Source: Ilumatobacteraceae bacterium | Lineage (GTDB): Bacteria; Actinomycetota; Acidimicrobiia; Acidimicrobiales; Ilumatobacteraceae | Direction: 5' to 3' | DNA length: 64,000 nt | NCBI GenBank assembly: GCA_025463305.1 | Contig: JAOBWK010000039.1 | Location: forward strand, 58,164-122,163 | Shown: positions 1 to 7,940 of the stretch, piece after piece | Position numbering within the stretch: the first letter of the stretch is position 1 | How the letters are laid out: every line of letters starts with the position of its first letter | Notes under the pieces: model-generated | Told to the model about the DNA's origin: nothing | Database searches by the model: none | Seen by the model: the letters and a program-made list of their open reading frames with translations, nothing else | Program-made: the position numbers and the translations under genes

Positions 1-791
1 CGCAGGCGCTTGCCGCCCGATCCGAACAGAGAACGAATCGGCGCGCACAGCTCGGCCGCCAATCGGTCCAGGGCTGTGAGCTCGAGCTCGCGCTCGCGGA
101 GGAACTGGTCGAGGACGGACTCGACCCGGCGTGCCACGTGTTCCAGGCCGGCGAGGCCTTCTGCGATGGGCATCGGTGACGGTTCGATCGGCTCGCGCCG
201 CACCCACTCGAGGGGATCGTCGATGAATGCGGACATGCGCTCGATCTGCGTGACCGACCACGGGCTCAACGACTCGGGCGAGTGCTCGGCGCGGTCGATC
301 AGCTCGGCCCACGACAACCACTCGGCGGCGTCCGCCTCGTCGGGGTCGAGCACGGGCTCGATGTCGCACTCGGCGATGTGGACCGGGCACAACTCGTGCT
401 CGACGATGCCGTTGCGCATCGTGGCCCGGTACGCGAAGTCCGGCAATGCAACCCGCAATCGTCGAGGACGCAGCCCGAGCTCGTCGCGGAGGTGCCGTCG
501 GACGGCGTCGGTGATGGGCTCGCCCGGTCGCGGATGTCCGCAGCAGGCATTGGTCCACACACCCGGCCAGGTGCGCTTGGCCGCTGCGCGACGACTCAGC
601 AGGAGCTTTCCATCGTCCCGGACCACGTAGCACGACACAGCGAGATGCAACGGAGTGTTGCAGCTGTGCACGGTCGCCTTGTCCGCACTGCCGCGGGGCC
701 TCCCAGAGGCGTCGAGCAGCACGACATGGTCGTTGGGAGTGGTCCTCGCCGCAGTCGACGCAGCCAACAACGAAGTGTCTCCATCCATCAT
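1..791 (-). CDS. idi: Isopentenyl-diphosphate isomerase (type I) fused to polyprenyl diphosphate synthase, partial at the window edge
   Basis: The frame is open from ATG 791 to the window edge (263 codons, C-terminus missing). Residues about 20-190 are a type I IPP isomerase, a Nudix-fold enzyme that interconverts IPP and DMAPP. The catalytic Cys84 lies in TNACCGHP, the metal-binding glutamates 131 and 133 in VEHELCP, and the motif EWLSW follows at 157-161. After a linker (about 190-215) comes the start of an isoprenyl diphosphate synthase: the helix VESVLDQFLRERE, then GGKRL at the very edge, the family's GGKR(L/F)RP motif. Isomerase and chain-elongation enzyme therefore appear to be one polypeptide, which could pass DMAPP on to FPP or GGPP synthesis. 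The aspartate-rich motifs lie outside the window, so synthase activity cannot be confirmed. A GGGTAG promoter element ends 10 bases before the ATG. Confidence 0.88.
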   Translation of the reverse strand, partial: MMDGDTSLLAASTAARTTPNDHVVLLDASGRPRGSADKATVHSCNTPLHLAVSCYVVRDDGKLLLSRRAAAKRTWPGVWTNACCGHPRPGEPITDAVRRHLRDELGLRPRRLRVALPDFAYRATMRNGIVEHELCPVHIAECDIEPVLDPDEADAAEWLSWAELIDRAEHSPESLSPWSVTQIERMSAFIDDPLEWVRREPIEPSPMPIAEGLAGLEHVARRVESVLDQFLRERELELTALDRLAAELCAPIRSLFGSGGKRL

Positions 792-800
792 GGCGAGCCG

Positions 801-827
801 CTACCCGCCAGCTCCCTCGGTTGAGAC
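801..827 (-). promoter_or_regulatory. Candidate SigB/SigF-type promoter for the idi fusion gene
   Basis: On the minus strand a GTCT (827-824) is followed after 17 bases by GGGTAG (806-801). The -10 element ends 9 bases before the ATG at 791, so the transcript would be nearly leaderless. The spacer is one base longer than in the other members of this set. Confidence 0.4.
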
Positions 828-951
828 GTGTTTAGCGATAAATTCGGTCCGCTCGAATGGAATCGCCCTGTGTGGCCACCGCCCGGTCGACCGCATGCCC
901 ATGTCACGGTGTTGCCACCATGTGCTCAGCCGAAGTCGCGCCAGGAGTCGA

Positions 952-1218
952 TCACTGGTTTGGTTGCTCTCGATCCTGCGGCCAGGGCAGATTTTCTGCC
1001 GACGGGCCGGGTCCGATCGAGCCGGGACCCGACACGAACTCGTCCTCTGCGCCCGGTCCCGCTGGACGGTCATCGCTGTCGCCGTGCATCATCGCCGAGC
1101 CAGTCCGATCGGGGGATGCGTGGCCGGCAGCGTTCTCTGGATGTTTGCGCGTGAGACCGAACAGGGCGACCACCCCGACGACCAGTGCCACACCGATCAC
1201 GATCGCTACCGCCGTCAT
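952..1218 (-). CDS. Small single-pass membrane protein with acidic tail
   Basis: An 88-residue protein that starts one base after the stop of the gene at 1456-1220. Residues 2-22 form one hydrophobic helix (AVAIVIGVALVVGVVALFGL). The rest is hydrophilic and acidic, rich in Gly, Pro, Asp and Glu. I do not recognise a family. The tight spacing behind the 78-residue gene and the shared upstream promoter suggest a two-gene operon. It could be a small membrane anchor or stress protein, but nothing in the sequence proves a role. The same frame is open further upstream, but that part overlaps the neighbour and looks like shadow coding. Confidence 0.6.
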   Translation of the reverse strand: MTAVAIVIGVALVVGVVALFGLTRKHPENAAGHASPDRTGSAMMHGDSDDRPAGPGAEDEFVSGPGSIGPGPSAENLPWPQDREQPNQ

Positions 1219-1219
1219 C

Positions 1220-1456
1220 TCAAGATGGCCGATCGTCCTCGTCGACCTTGAACTCCTCGGACGGGTGTTCCGGACGTTCCTGATCGAACAGTTGCTCGGC
1301 TTTCGCCGTGTCGCCGCCAGCCTCAACCATGGCCTTCTCGGCTGCATCGATGTCGGCTTGGACTTCTTCGCCATGCCAATCGTCGACGGTGGAGTTGGCG
1401 GGCTCCGAGTACGGGTCGCCTTCGGGCTGAGGATCTGGATGTGGGGTGCCGCTCAT
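1220..1456 (-). CDS. Small acidic protein, hypothetical
   Basis: A 78-residue, strongly acidic protein rich in Asp, Glu and Pro, with no hydrophobic segment and no cysteine. Its middle part (AEKAMVEAGGDTAKAEQLFDQERPEHP) could form one amphipathic helix; the ends look disordered. No family is recognised. It heads a probable two-gene operon with the membrane protein ending at 952. The divergent DUF3253 gene lies about 110 bases away. A GTTC-N14-GGGTAG promoter-like element ends 9 bases before its ATG. Confidence 0.6.
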   Translation of the reverse strand: MSGTPHPDPQPEGDPYSEPANSTVDDWHGEEVQADIDAAEKAMVEAGGDTAKAEQLFDQERPEHPSEEFKVDEDDRPS

Positions 1457-1465
1457 GGCAGAGCT

Positions 1466-1489
1466 CTACCCAACCAAGCTCGCAAGAAC
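1466..1489 (-). promoter_or_regulatory. Candidate SigB/SigF-type promoter for the 1456-952 gene pair
   Basis: Minus strand GTTC (1489-1486), 14-base spacer, GGGTAG (1471-1466). The ATG of the small acidic protein is at 1456. Confidence 0.5.
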
Positions 1490-1529
1490 ACCGCACGGAG
1501 GATGCGGACGGGGCCATCACAGCCAAAGC

Positions 1530-1554
1530 GCTCAGATCGGCCCATCGCGGGTAT
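1530..1554 (+). promoter_or_regulatory. Possible SigB/SigF-type promoter for the DUF3253 gene
   Basis: GCTC (1530-1533), 15-base spacer, GGGTAT (1549-1554), then the proposed GTG start at 1564. The -35 match is weaker than in the other members, but the short distance to the start follows the same layout. Confidence 0.35.
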
Positions 1555-1563
1555 GGCAGATGC

Positions 1564-2052
1564 GTGGATGACGATGGACGTTGGATCACGGTCAACGGCC
1601 GACGCTGGAGAAGGAGCGATCCCTCGATCCCGGAGAGGTTTCGGAAGGAGCTCGTCGAGGAGTTGATGTCCGCCAGACGTGCAGTCGCAGCTGCGAGACG
1701 TGAAGGTGACGCCGAGCGCTTGGGGTTGGCCCGGGAGCGGGTACATGCAGCCAAGACCGCTCTGGGCGAACGCGGAACTGCATGGTGGGAAAAACCCGAC
1801 GACGAAAGCCTCCGTGCGCGTGCCCAGGCGGCGATCCGGGCGCTCGCCCGACATCGCTCTCCCGATCGAACGATCTGTCCGTCGGACGCCGCTCGAGTCA
1901 TCGGCGGGCCTGCGTGGCGTACCCACATGGACCTGGTGCGGACCGTTGCCGCCGACATGGCCGATCGCGAACTGATCGATGTTCTACAGAGGGGAAAAGT
2001 CGTTCGTGGGCGAGATTGGCACGGACCTGTTCGTCTGCGCAGTCGTGACTGA
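1564..2052 (+). CDS. DUF3253 domain protein
   Basis: A 162-residue protein from the GTG at 1564. Residues about 1-75 form a charged N-terminal module (DGRWITV, VNGRRWRRSDPSIPE, then helices ending ALGERGTAWWEKP). Residues about 80-160 match the DUF3253 fold, a small winged-helix-like domain (ICPSDAARVIGGPAWR, then RELIDVLQRGK near the end). The function is unknown. The frame is open back to ATG 1441, but that start would run into the divergent gene at 1456 and the extra 41 residues look non-native. GTG 1564 leaves room for a promoter, and a GGGTAT sits 9 bases before it. Confidence 0.75.
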   Translation: MDDDGRWITVNGRRWRRSDPSIPERFRKELVEELMSARRAVAAARREGDAERLGLARERVHAAKTALGERGTAWWEKPDDESLRARAQAAIRALARHRSPDRTICPSDAARVIGGPAWRTHMDLVRTVAADMADRELIDVLQRGKVVRGRDWHGPVRLRSRD

Positions 2053-2156
2053 TGGTCATTCGTTCGGAACACGTACTCGCCGCGGGTGCGACACCGAGGC
2101 ATCGTTGGCGCCGCCGGTCGGTGCGGCTGTTGCGTTGTTGGGCCTCGCGTTGCGTG

Positions 2157-2687
2157 TCAGAAGGTCCATCGCATCGAGCCTGCCGTGTCGCTGCTTGTGC
2201 CGACTGCGGTCGCCGCTTGCGGCTTCAGTTCGTAGACGAACCAGGGTGGAGGGCCGAGCGTCGGCGCGTTGAACGGTGCCGTGATTCCCACGCCGGACTC
2301 ATCGATCGCTGCTGGCCATCCACCGCGTGCCCATTCGTCGGCGATGGTGGCGATGACTATCGGATTGTTCACCCGCGTTGCCTTGCCAGACATCGTGACG
2401 TCAAAGCCTGCGGTTGCGACACTGATGGTGCAGCGCGGATCGCGGGCAACGTTTCTCGCCTTGCGCGTCTTCGCTCCCGTCTGGAACCAGAACGACGCGT
2501 CGTGCCAGATGGCGCCCACGCTGGTGACGTGCGGGCTTCCGTCCGCATTCAGGGTCGTGAGCCAGAACGAAGCGCGGTTCGGAGATGTTGGGTCGTCATG
2601 GGTCAGCCAGTCGGCAACTTGGGATACGACGTCGGACCACTCGATCGCGGGTAGCCCCTCGCCTTCTGCGTTGTTGATTGCTTTCAT
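2157..2687 (-). CDS. Pyridoxamine 5'-phosphate oxidase-like FMN-binding protein
   Basis: The body has the split-barrel PPOX pattern: SFWLTTLNADGSPHVTSVG early on, then FWFQTGAKTRKARNVARDPR, the strand-turn that contacts FMN phosphate in this family, and a C-terminal PPPWFVYELKPQ strand. Such proteins bind FMN, F420 or haem and reduce or oxidise small substrates; the substrate cannot be read from sequence. At 176 residues from ATG 2687 it has family length. In-frame ATGs at 2720 and 2765 are also possible because none has a clear ribosome site; I prefer MKAINN because the upstream residues are low-complexity Arg/Pro. Confidence 0.75.
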   Translation of the reverse strand: MKAINNAEGEGLPAIEWSDVVSQVADWLTHDDPTSPNRASFWLTTLNADGSPHVTSVGAIWHDASFWFQTGAKTRKARNVARDPRCTISVATAGFDVTMSGKATRVNNPIVIATIADEWARGGWPAAIDESGVGITAPFNAPTLGPPPWFVYELKPQAATAVGTSSDTAGSMRWTF

Positions 2688-2841
2688 GTCGGGTGGACGA
2701 CGGGTGCGTCGCGAACTCATCGCTGACTCGGTGACTGGCAACGAGCCCCTCCGTCCATCTCTCATTCCGGGCCGGTCAGCGTTCCCAGACCGTGCTGGTA
2801 CGTCGACACCGCACGTGTCTGAACCCAGGGGCCGGACCCGC

Positions 2842-2866
2842 GTTTGTCGACGATGTTGACGGGTAG
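2842..2866 (+). promoter_or_regulatory. SigB/SigF-type promoter for the FAD reductase
   Basis: A full match: GTTT (2842-2845), 15-base spacer, GGGTAG (2861-2866). The ATG follows 10 bases later, so the mRNA would be almost leaderless. Confidence 0.6.
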
Positions 2867-2875
2867 CGGCTGAAC

Positions 2876-4060
2876 ATGGCGAACATCGACGATGTCAGCA
2901 ACGGTCCTCTGGTCATCATCGGTGGCGGCGCTGCAGGCCATGCGTGCGCGTCCTCATATCGAGCCCGCGGAGGCGAAGGACCGGTGGTCATGGTGACTGC
3001 GGACGATCGCCTGCCGTACTTCCGCCCGCACCTCAGCAAGGAGGTGCTCGCTGGTGAGATGTCGTTGGAGTCCGTCGGCCTCGACAACGAATCGTGGTAC
3101 GCAGCACGGCAGGTGGACACCCGGCTGACGCGTCGAGTGACCGGCATCGACCTCGGCAGCCGGATCCTCGCCACGGACTCGGATCCGATCGCGTTCGGTC
3201 AGCTCGTACTCGCGATGGGATCTGGATCGACGCATCCGCCGATCCCGGGTAGCGATCATCCAAGAGTGCTCAGCCTTCGCTCGGCGAGTGATGCCGTGCG
3301 GATCCTCGAACGGATCGACACTCGCGCTCCCCTGCTGGTGGTCGGGTCCGGGTTCATCGGGTGTGAGGCCGCAGCGAGCGTCCGGACGCGTGGCATCGCC
3401 GTCACGATGGCGTCGGAGGAGGCCGCACCACAGCTCGCACGACTCGGTGGCGACGCAGCCGGGATGATCGCAGGTTGGCTGCGCGATCTGGGTGTCGATG
3501 TTCGCGGCGGCCGCCGAGTCGTGCGGCTCGAGCATTCCGGCTCGACCACTCGGGCCCTCCTCGACGATGGCGCTGCGATCGAGTGTGGTTGGGTGATCAT
3601 GGCGACGGGCGCGCATCCGAACATCGAGCTGGCCGAGGCCGTCGGATTGACCGACGACGGCGCTGTTCCAGTGGATGCGTCGATGTCCTCGGTGGCTCCG
3701 GGCGTGTTCGCTGTCGGTGACATCGTCCATGCGTTCAACGTCGCGGCGGGTCGGCCGCTCCGCGTTGAGCACTGGGGTGACGCGAAACGGATGGGCTCGA
3801 TTGCGGGAGCGGTCGCGGCCGGTGCCCACGACGAGTGGGCACAGGCGCCGGGGTTTTGGACGTCCATCGCGGGCCGCACGATCAAGTACGTGGCATGGGG
3901 TGATGGTTGGGATCGCGCCGTGGTCCGGCGTTCGGCTTCGGGCATCACGGTCTGGTATGCGAAGGACGGGTTCTATGCGGGAGTGCTCACCCACGACCAC
4001 GACGAGGACCTGCTGATCGGGACCGCATTGATCGAGTCGAGGGCACCGTTCGATCTCTGA
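2876..4060 (+). CDS. FAD/NAD(P)-dependent ferredoxin reductase-like oxidoreductase
   Basis: A 394-residue flavoprotein of the class I pyridine-nucleotide reductase family. The FAD-binding GGGAAG lies at residues 16-21, the NAD(P)-binding VGSGFIG at 156-162, ATGAHPN about 240 residues in, and FAVGDI, the second FAD motif, about 270 residues in. The dimer-domain HWGDAKRMG follows. Redox-active CxxC cysteines are absent, so it resembles ferredoxin or rubredoxin reductases and apoptosis-inducing-factor-like proteins rather than thioredoxin or lipoamide reductases. No ferredoxin gene is adjacent, so the partner is unknown. The perfect GGGTAG promoter supports a stress role (inference). Confidence 0.88.
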   Translation: MANIDDVSNGPLVIIGGGAAGHACASSYRARGGEGPVVMVTADDRLPYFRPHLSKEVLAGEMSLESVGLDNESWYAARQVDTRLTRRVTGIDLGSRILATDSDPIAFGQLVLAMGSGSTHPPIPGSDHPRVLSLRSASDAVRILERIDTRAPLLVVGSGFIGCEAAASVRTRGIAVTMASEEAAPQLARLGGDAAGMIAGWLRDLGVDVRGGRRVVRLEHSGSTTRALLDDGAAIECGWVIMATGAHPNIELAEAVGLTDDGAVPVDASMSSVAPGVFAVGDIVHAFNVAAGRPLRVEHWGDAKRMGSIAGAVAAGAHDEWAQAPGFWTSIAGRTIKYVAWGDGWDRAVVRRSASGITVWYAKDGFYAGVLTHDHDEDLLIGTALIESRAPFDL

Positions 4061-4148
4061 GCCGGCTGCGAGAGGCCTCCCCGACCGATGGCTCGGCCGT
4101 TCGTCGTGATGGTGTCCCGGAGTGCTTCGTCGACGCAGCGCCTGCCGG

Positions 4149-4808
4149 TCAGCTGAGAAGGTCGGCGAGGGGGCTCCTCGACGCGTTCCTCCAGAGCGCT
4201 TCGACATCGGCGTAGACCGCGACGGCGCCGGCTTCCAGCAGTTCGGCCTCGCTGAAACCACCGGTCTCGACGGCGATGCAGGGCAAGCGCGCGGCGAGTG
4301 CCGACTGGACGTCCCACGTGCTGTCCCCGACCACGAGGGTTCGGTCGGGTGAGCCGTTGGCCCGATGCATCGCAGTCAGGAAGATCTCGGGCTCGGGCTT
4401 GGCGTGCTCGACATCGTCGGAGGTGGTGGACACGTCGATCAGCCCGCCGACATCGAGAAGGTCGATCATCCGAGCCAGGTGATCGGCAGGTGCCGATGTC
4501 GCCAACACCACGGCGACACCGGCCTGAGACATGTCGCTCAGCAATTGAGCGGCGAACGGAAAGGAACGCACCTCCGCCATCAGCAGCTCGTACTCCGACT
4601 TCCATGACTGTGCGATCGCGTCGTCCTCGCGACCGATCAACGTCGTGAGGAGGGTGTCGGAGCCCATGCCGATGAGACGGTGGATGGCGTTCATGGGCGC
4701 CCATGTGTCGTGGGCTCGAAGAGCCCGGGACCACGCGACCGTGTGAAGGTAGTTGCTGTCGACGAGCGTGCCGTCGACGTCGAACAAGATGCTGGGTCGG
4801 GCTGACAT
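4149..4808 (-). CDS. HAD-superfamily phosphatase (phosphoglycolate phosphatase-like)
   Basis: A 219-residue HAD hydrolase. Motif I is FDVDGTLVDS with the nucleophile Asp10 and acid-base Asp12; motif II is the Thr/Ser in LATSAP; motif III is the lysine in HAKPEPE; motif IV is VVGDSTWD. The four-helix cap between motifs I and II (about residues 16-85) makes it a subclass-I member like phosphoglycolate phosphatase or beta-phosphoglucomutase. The substrate cannot be assigned. It is convergent with the FAD reductase, 88 bases away, and has no operon partner. Confidence 0.85.
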   Translation of the reverse strand: MSARPSILFDVDGTLVDSNYLHTVAWSRALRAHDTWAPMNAIHRLIGMGSDTLLTTLIGREDDAIAQSWKSEYELLMAEVRSFPFAAQLLSDMSQAGVAVVLATSAPADHLARMIDLLDVGGLIDVSTTSDDVEHAKPEPEIFLTAMHRANGSPDRTLVVGDSTWDVQSALAARLPCIAVETGGFSEAELLEAGAVAVYADVEALWRNASRSPLADLLS

Positions 4809-4894
4809 GACAGTCGTCTGCCCGGCGTGAGGATGTTCGAGACGCTCCGCCGTTCACTGCCTGGTTGCTTCCGCGCGTGGGGTCGGTCTTCGTG

Positions 4895-4920
4895 GTTCAA
4901 ATCGGGTTCGGGTGGGGTAG
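4895..4920 (+). promoter_or_regulatory. Candidate SigB/SigF-type promoter for the hemerythrin gene
   Basis: GTTC (4895-4898), 16-base spacer, GGGTAG (4915-4920), then ATG at 4931 only 10 bases on. Confidence 0.5.
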
Positions 4921-4930
4921 TGGCGCGCGC

Positions 4931-5689
4931 ATGGACGCAATCACCTTGCTGCGCAACGACCACAAGACCGTGGAGGCGTTGTTCAAGCGCTTCGAGAAGG
5001 CCGGAGATTCGGCGTTCGTCGAGAAGCGAGAGATCATTGACCGCATCATCGAGGAACTGTCCGTCCACGCGGCCATCGAGGAGCAGTTGTTCTATCCGAC
5101 GGCGCGCGCAGCGGTGCCATCAACGGAGGACATCGCGTTGGAGAGCATCGAGGAACATCACATCGTGAAGTGGGTGCTGTCGGAGCTCGAGGGCCTGGAT
5201 CCGAGGGCCGAGCGGTTCGACCCCAAGGTCACCGTGCTGATCGAGAACGTTCGCCACCATGTCGAGGAGGAGCAGAACGAGTTCTTCCCGATGGTGCGTG
5301 AAGCACTGGGACGCAAGGCTCTTGCTGAGCTCGGCGACGCCATGGTCGCCGCGAAGGCGACAGCCCCCACGCATCCTCATCCCAGGTCGCCTGACGCGCC
5401 GCCGGCCAACGGCGTCGTCGGCGCGATCGCCGGGATCGTCGATCGTTTGAACGACAACGCCAGTGGCCTCGCCCAGGGAGGCCTGGCGGCAGGTCAGGAT
5501 CTGATGGCGCGCATCACCGGCACGAAGCGTCCGAAGACATCCCCGACGGGCTCCTCGACCGCTCGCGCGAAGGCCAAGGCGACGCGAGCGGCAGTCGCCC
5601 CGACAACGGCTCCCGATCGGTCTCGTACGAAGGCCGGTGCGTCGAAGAAGGTCGGCGTGCCCAAAAAGGCCGCTGCGCCGAAGCGGTGA
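4931..5689 (+). CDS. Hemerythrin HHE domain protein with lysine/alanine-rich basic tail
   Basis: A 252-residue protein. Residues 1-150 are a hemerythrin-like four-helix bundle with metal-ligand histidines and glutamates (LLRNDHKTVEALF, HAAIEEQLFYP, EEHHIVKWVL, VRHHVEEEQNEFFP), which in this family carries a di-iron site for O2, NO or peroxide sensing or storage. The last 70 residues are rich in Lys, Ala, Pro, Arg and Thr and resemble histone-H1-like or nucleic-acid-binding tails. The start at 4931 follows the GGGTAG element closely; the in-frame ATG 4865 would place that promoter inside the gene. The tail could tether the sensor to DNA or polyphosphate (inference). Confidence 0.85.
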   Translation: MDAITLLRNDHKTVEALFKRFEKAGDSAFVEKREIIDRIIEELSVHAAIEEQLFYPTARAAVPSTEDIALESIEEHHIVKWVLSELEGLDPRAERFDPKVTVLIENVRHHVEEEQNEFFPMVREALGRKALAELGDAMVAAKATAPTHPHPRSPDAPPANGVVGAIAGIVDRLNDNASGLAQGGLAAGQDLMARITGTKRPKTSPTGSSTARAKAKATRAAVAPTTAPDRSRTKAGASKKVGVPKKAAAPKR

Positions 5690-5751
5690 CCGGATGCGGG
5701 CCATCGGCGAGGACGCCGGCTCGGACACGCCACCTCTGGTGCCACGCTCCG

Positions 5752-6168
5752 ATGGGTGACGACCTGCCCGATGAAATCGTCGCCGCCATTGGCAAGGCGT
5801 CCGAGGCGCTGGAGCACGTCGAGCGCGCTCGCGGTCACCTGTACGCGTTCCATCAACTGATGGGCCGCGCCGATCTGCAGTTCGGGCGTGCTGTCGAGCT
5901 CCTCCGCGCCGCCGGGCTGTCCGATGACGCCGACCAGCTCGACCGGACGGTCGTGGGTCGGAACGTGCTCGACGGTCGCTGGACGTTCCAGGTCGTCGAT
6001 GAGTTCGATGTTCTGTACTACGAGACGGTCTGCGCCCGTGTGCGCGATCTGGAGACCAGACACCTCAGTGGTGAACGCCACGTGTACGAGCGGCGCATGA
6101 AGGAACAACGCCGCAGCGTCGGTGAGCCCGGCCACGAGATGGAGCCACCAGAGCGAGGCGGTTCGTAG
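5752..6168 (+). CDS. Conserved hypothetical helical protein
   Basis: A 138-residue soluble protein from ATG 5752. It is helix-rich: IVAAIGKASEALEHVERARGHL, then a second helix with ADLQFGRAVELLRAAG and a third around YYETVCARVRDLETRHLSG. It has no cysteine and no membrane segment. I do not recognise the family with certainty. It ends one base before the UbiA gene (stop 6168, ATG 6170), so the two are probably co-transcribed. The frame is open back to 5686, but that start would overlap the hemerythrin gene and adds a non-native Arg/Pro/Cys stretch. Confidence 0.65.
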   Translation: MGDDLPDEIVAAIGKASEALEHVERARGHLYAFHQLMGRADLQFGRAVELLRAAGLSDDADQLDRTVVGRNVLDGRWTFQVVDEFDVLYYETVCARVRDLETRHLSGERHVYERRMKEQRRSVGEPGHEMEPPERGGS

Positions 6169-6169
6169 G

Positions 6170-7024
6170 ATGCCGAGCGCGGACGTCGACGCAGCACGGA
6201 CCACTGGACGCGGGCTCGTGACGGCTTGCCATGTGCAGCCGACCCTCGCCGTCACCGGGTTCACGACAGCGCTGGCAGTGTCGGCGGGACGCGGCCGGCG
6301 CTCGGTTGCGATCGGTGCCGCTGTTCTGTGCGGCCAACTCGCCGTTGGGTGGAGCAACGACTTCCTGGATCGTCATCGTGACGCGACTGCCGGCCGGTTG
6401 GACAAGCCGATCGTCGCTGGTCTGGTGTCGCCGGAGGCGGTCCGCGATAGTGCGCTGGTCGCTGGCGTCGTCTGCGTGCCGTTGTCCCTGATCTGTGGCC
6501 ATCGGGCTGGATCGATCCACCTCGTCGCCGTCGGCGCAGGCATTGCGTACAACGTCGTCTTGAAGCGGACCCCCCTCAGCTTTGTGCCGTACGTCGTCGC
6601 GTTCGGTGCTCTGCCGTGCTTCGTCGCCGCCTCGTCGCCATCCGGTCGCCTGCCTCGGCCTTGGGCGATCGTCGCTGCGGCGCTGCTCGGCGGCGCAGCC
6701 CATTTCATCAACGTGCTGCCTGACACGGACGCGGACCGCCTCACGGGCGTCAACGGGCTGCCGCAGCGGCAGGGCCCGATTCGGTCGCTGGCGATCGGAG
6801 TGAGCTTGCTCGGGGCGTCGACGCTGACGGTCGCGTGCTTCGGTGACCGGCCGACGACCAAGGCACAGCGACTGCTCGTCGCGGCGAGCGGTGCATCCAT
6901 CGCAATGGCAGGTCGCGCAGCTCGGCGCGGACGTCCGCGTGCAGCCTGGTCGATGTCGCTCGTCTCGGCCGCCGCCACCGTCGGCCTCGGCATTGCCAAG
7001 GGTCCGTCCAGATGGATGCGCTGA
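6170..7024 (+). CDS. UbiA-family membrane prenyltransferase
   Basis: A 284-residue polytopic membrane protein. The first aspartate-rich motif is NDFLDRHRD (Asn63, Asp64, Asp67, Asp71), which binds Mg2+ and the prenyl diphosphate; the second is in LPDTDADR near residue 185. Repeated hydrophobic segments give 7-9 predicted helices. Members attach isoprenoid chains to aromatic rings or lipids (menaquinone, haem, chlorophyll, polyprenyl-phosphate sugars). The acceptor cannot be named. It follows the helical protein by one base. An isoprenoid-forming idi fusion lies 5 kb away, but no joint pathway can be claimed. Confidence 0.82.
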   Translation: MPSADVDAARTTGRGLVTACHVQPTLAVTGFTTALAVSAGRGRRSVAIGAAVLCGQLAVGWSNDFLDRHRDATAGRLDKPIVAGLVSPEAVRDSALVAGVVCVPLSLICGHRAGSIHLVAVGAGIAYNVVLKRTPLSFVPYVVAFGALPCFVAASSPSGRLPRPWAIVAAALLGGAAHFINVLPDTDADRLTGVNGLPQRQGPIRSLAIGVSLLGASTLTVACFGDRPTTKAQRLLVAASGASIAMAGRAARRGRPRAAWSMSLVSAAATVGLGIAKGPSRWMR

Positions 7025-7063
7025 TCGCCGACCCGCCTCGGTCCGCCGACGGAGGTTCCACTG

Positions 7064-7831
7064 ATGTGTGAGACGTCGGAGCGTCGTGGCGCCGCTCGTG
7101 TGGGCTGTTCGGGATGGCATTATCGCGATTGGCGAGGTGTCGTCTACCCGCCCGAACTCCGACCGAGCGAATGGTTCGGCTACTACACGTTGCTGTTCGA
7201 CACGGTGGAGCTCAACAACACGTTCTACCGGTTGCCGAGTCGAGACGCTGTCGACGAATGGGCCCGCCAGGCCCCGGACGACTTCGTGTACGCGTTGAAA
7301 CTCGGTCAGTTCGGCTCGCACCGCAAGAAGCTGTTGGATGCCAGGACGTGGCTGCCGAACCACATCGACCGGGCTGAACGACTCGGCGCGACGCTGGGTC
7401 CAACGGTGGTCCAGCTGCCGCCTCGATGGCGGCGCAACACCGAGCGCTTGGACGAATTCCTGGAGCGGGCCCCGAAGTCGATGCGGTGGGCGGTCGAGGT
7501 GCGCGACTGGTCATGGCTGCACGACGACACCTTCGAAGTGCTCCGCCGACACGGAGCCGCGCTCTGCATCCACGACCTGTTGGAGGACCATCCGTACGAA
7601 ATCACCGCCGACTGGACGTATGTGCGCTTCCACGGTCCGCATGCGACCACCGACCCGTACCGCGGCCGTTATGGATCGGGCGCCTTGCGACCGTGGGCCG
7701 AACGCCTCGGTGGACAGCTCGACGCGGGTCACGACGTGTACGCGTACTTCAACAACGACTATGACGGTGCTGCGGTTCCCGATGCCCAATGGCTACGTCA
7801 CGCCATCGACCCACGATCACGTTGGGGCTGA
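7064..7831 (+). CDS. DUF72 (YecE-like) TIM-barrel protein
   Basis: A 255-residue DUF72 protein. Family signatures are present: VGCSGWHYRDWRGVVYP near the N-terminus, FDTVELNNTFYRLPS, FVYALKLGQFGSH, a central QLPPRW, AVEVRDWSW, and the C-terminal VYAYFNNDYDGAAVPDA. The fold is a TIM barrel resembling AP-endonuclease/xylose-isomerase enzymes; no activity has been firmly assigned to the family. It starts 39 bases after the UbiA stop and could belong to the same transcript. Confidence 0.88.
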   Translation: MCETSERRGAARVGCSGWHYRDWRGVVYPPELRPSEWFGYYTLLFDTVELNNTFYRLPSRDAVDEWARQAPDDFVYALKLGQFGSHRKKLLDARTWLPNHIDRAERLGATLGPTVVQLPPRWRRNTERLDEFLERAPKSMRWAVEVRDWSWLHDDTFEVLRRHGAALCIHDLLEDHPYEITADWTYVRFHGPHATTDPYRGRYGSGALRPWAERLGGQLDAGHDVYAYFNNDYDGAAVPDAQWLRHAIDPRSRWG

Positions 7832-7872
7832 CGCGCCGTGTCCGTCCGGCTCACTGGCGACCGTCGCGCAGC

Positions 7873-7898
7873 GTCTCGTTCTCGGATGGTGCGGGTAG
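7873..7898 (+). promoter_or_regulatory. Candidate SigB/SigF-type promoter for the zinc alcohol dehydrogenase
   Basis: GTCT (7873-7876), 16-base spacer, GGGTAG (7893-7898). The gene start is at 7941, so this member has a leader of about 35 bases with its own AGGAGG. Confidence 0.4.
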
Positions 7899-7940
7899 CT
7901 GGCCGACGTCCGCGGTCCGTCGGACGTCAAAGGAGGCATC

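Noticed and set aside
2653..2658. GGGTAG inside the PPOX gene as another promoter
   Set aside because: It lies within coding sequence on the opposite strand with no start codon close downstream; expected by chance at this GC content.
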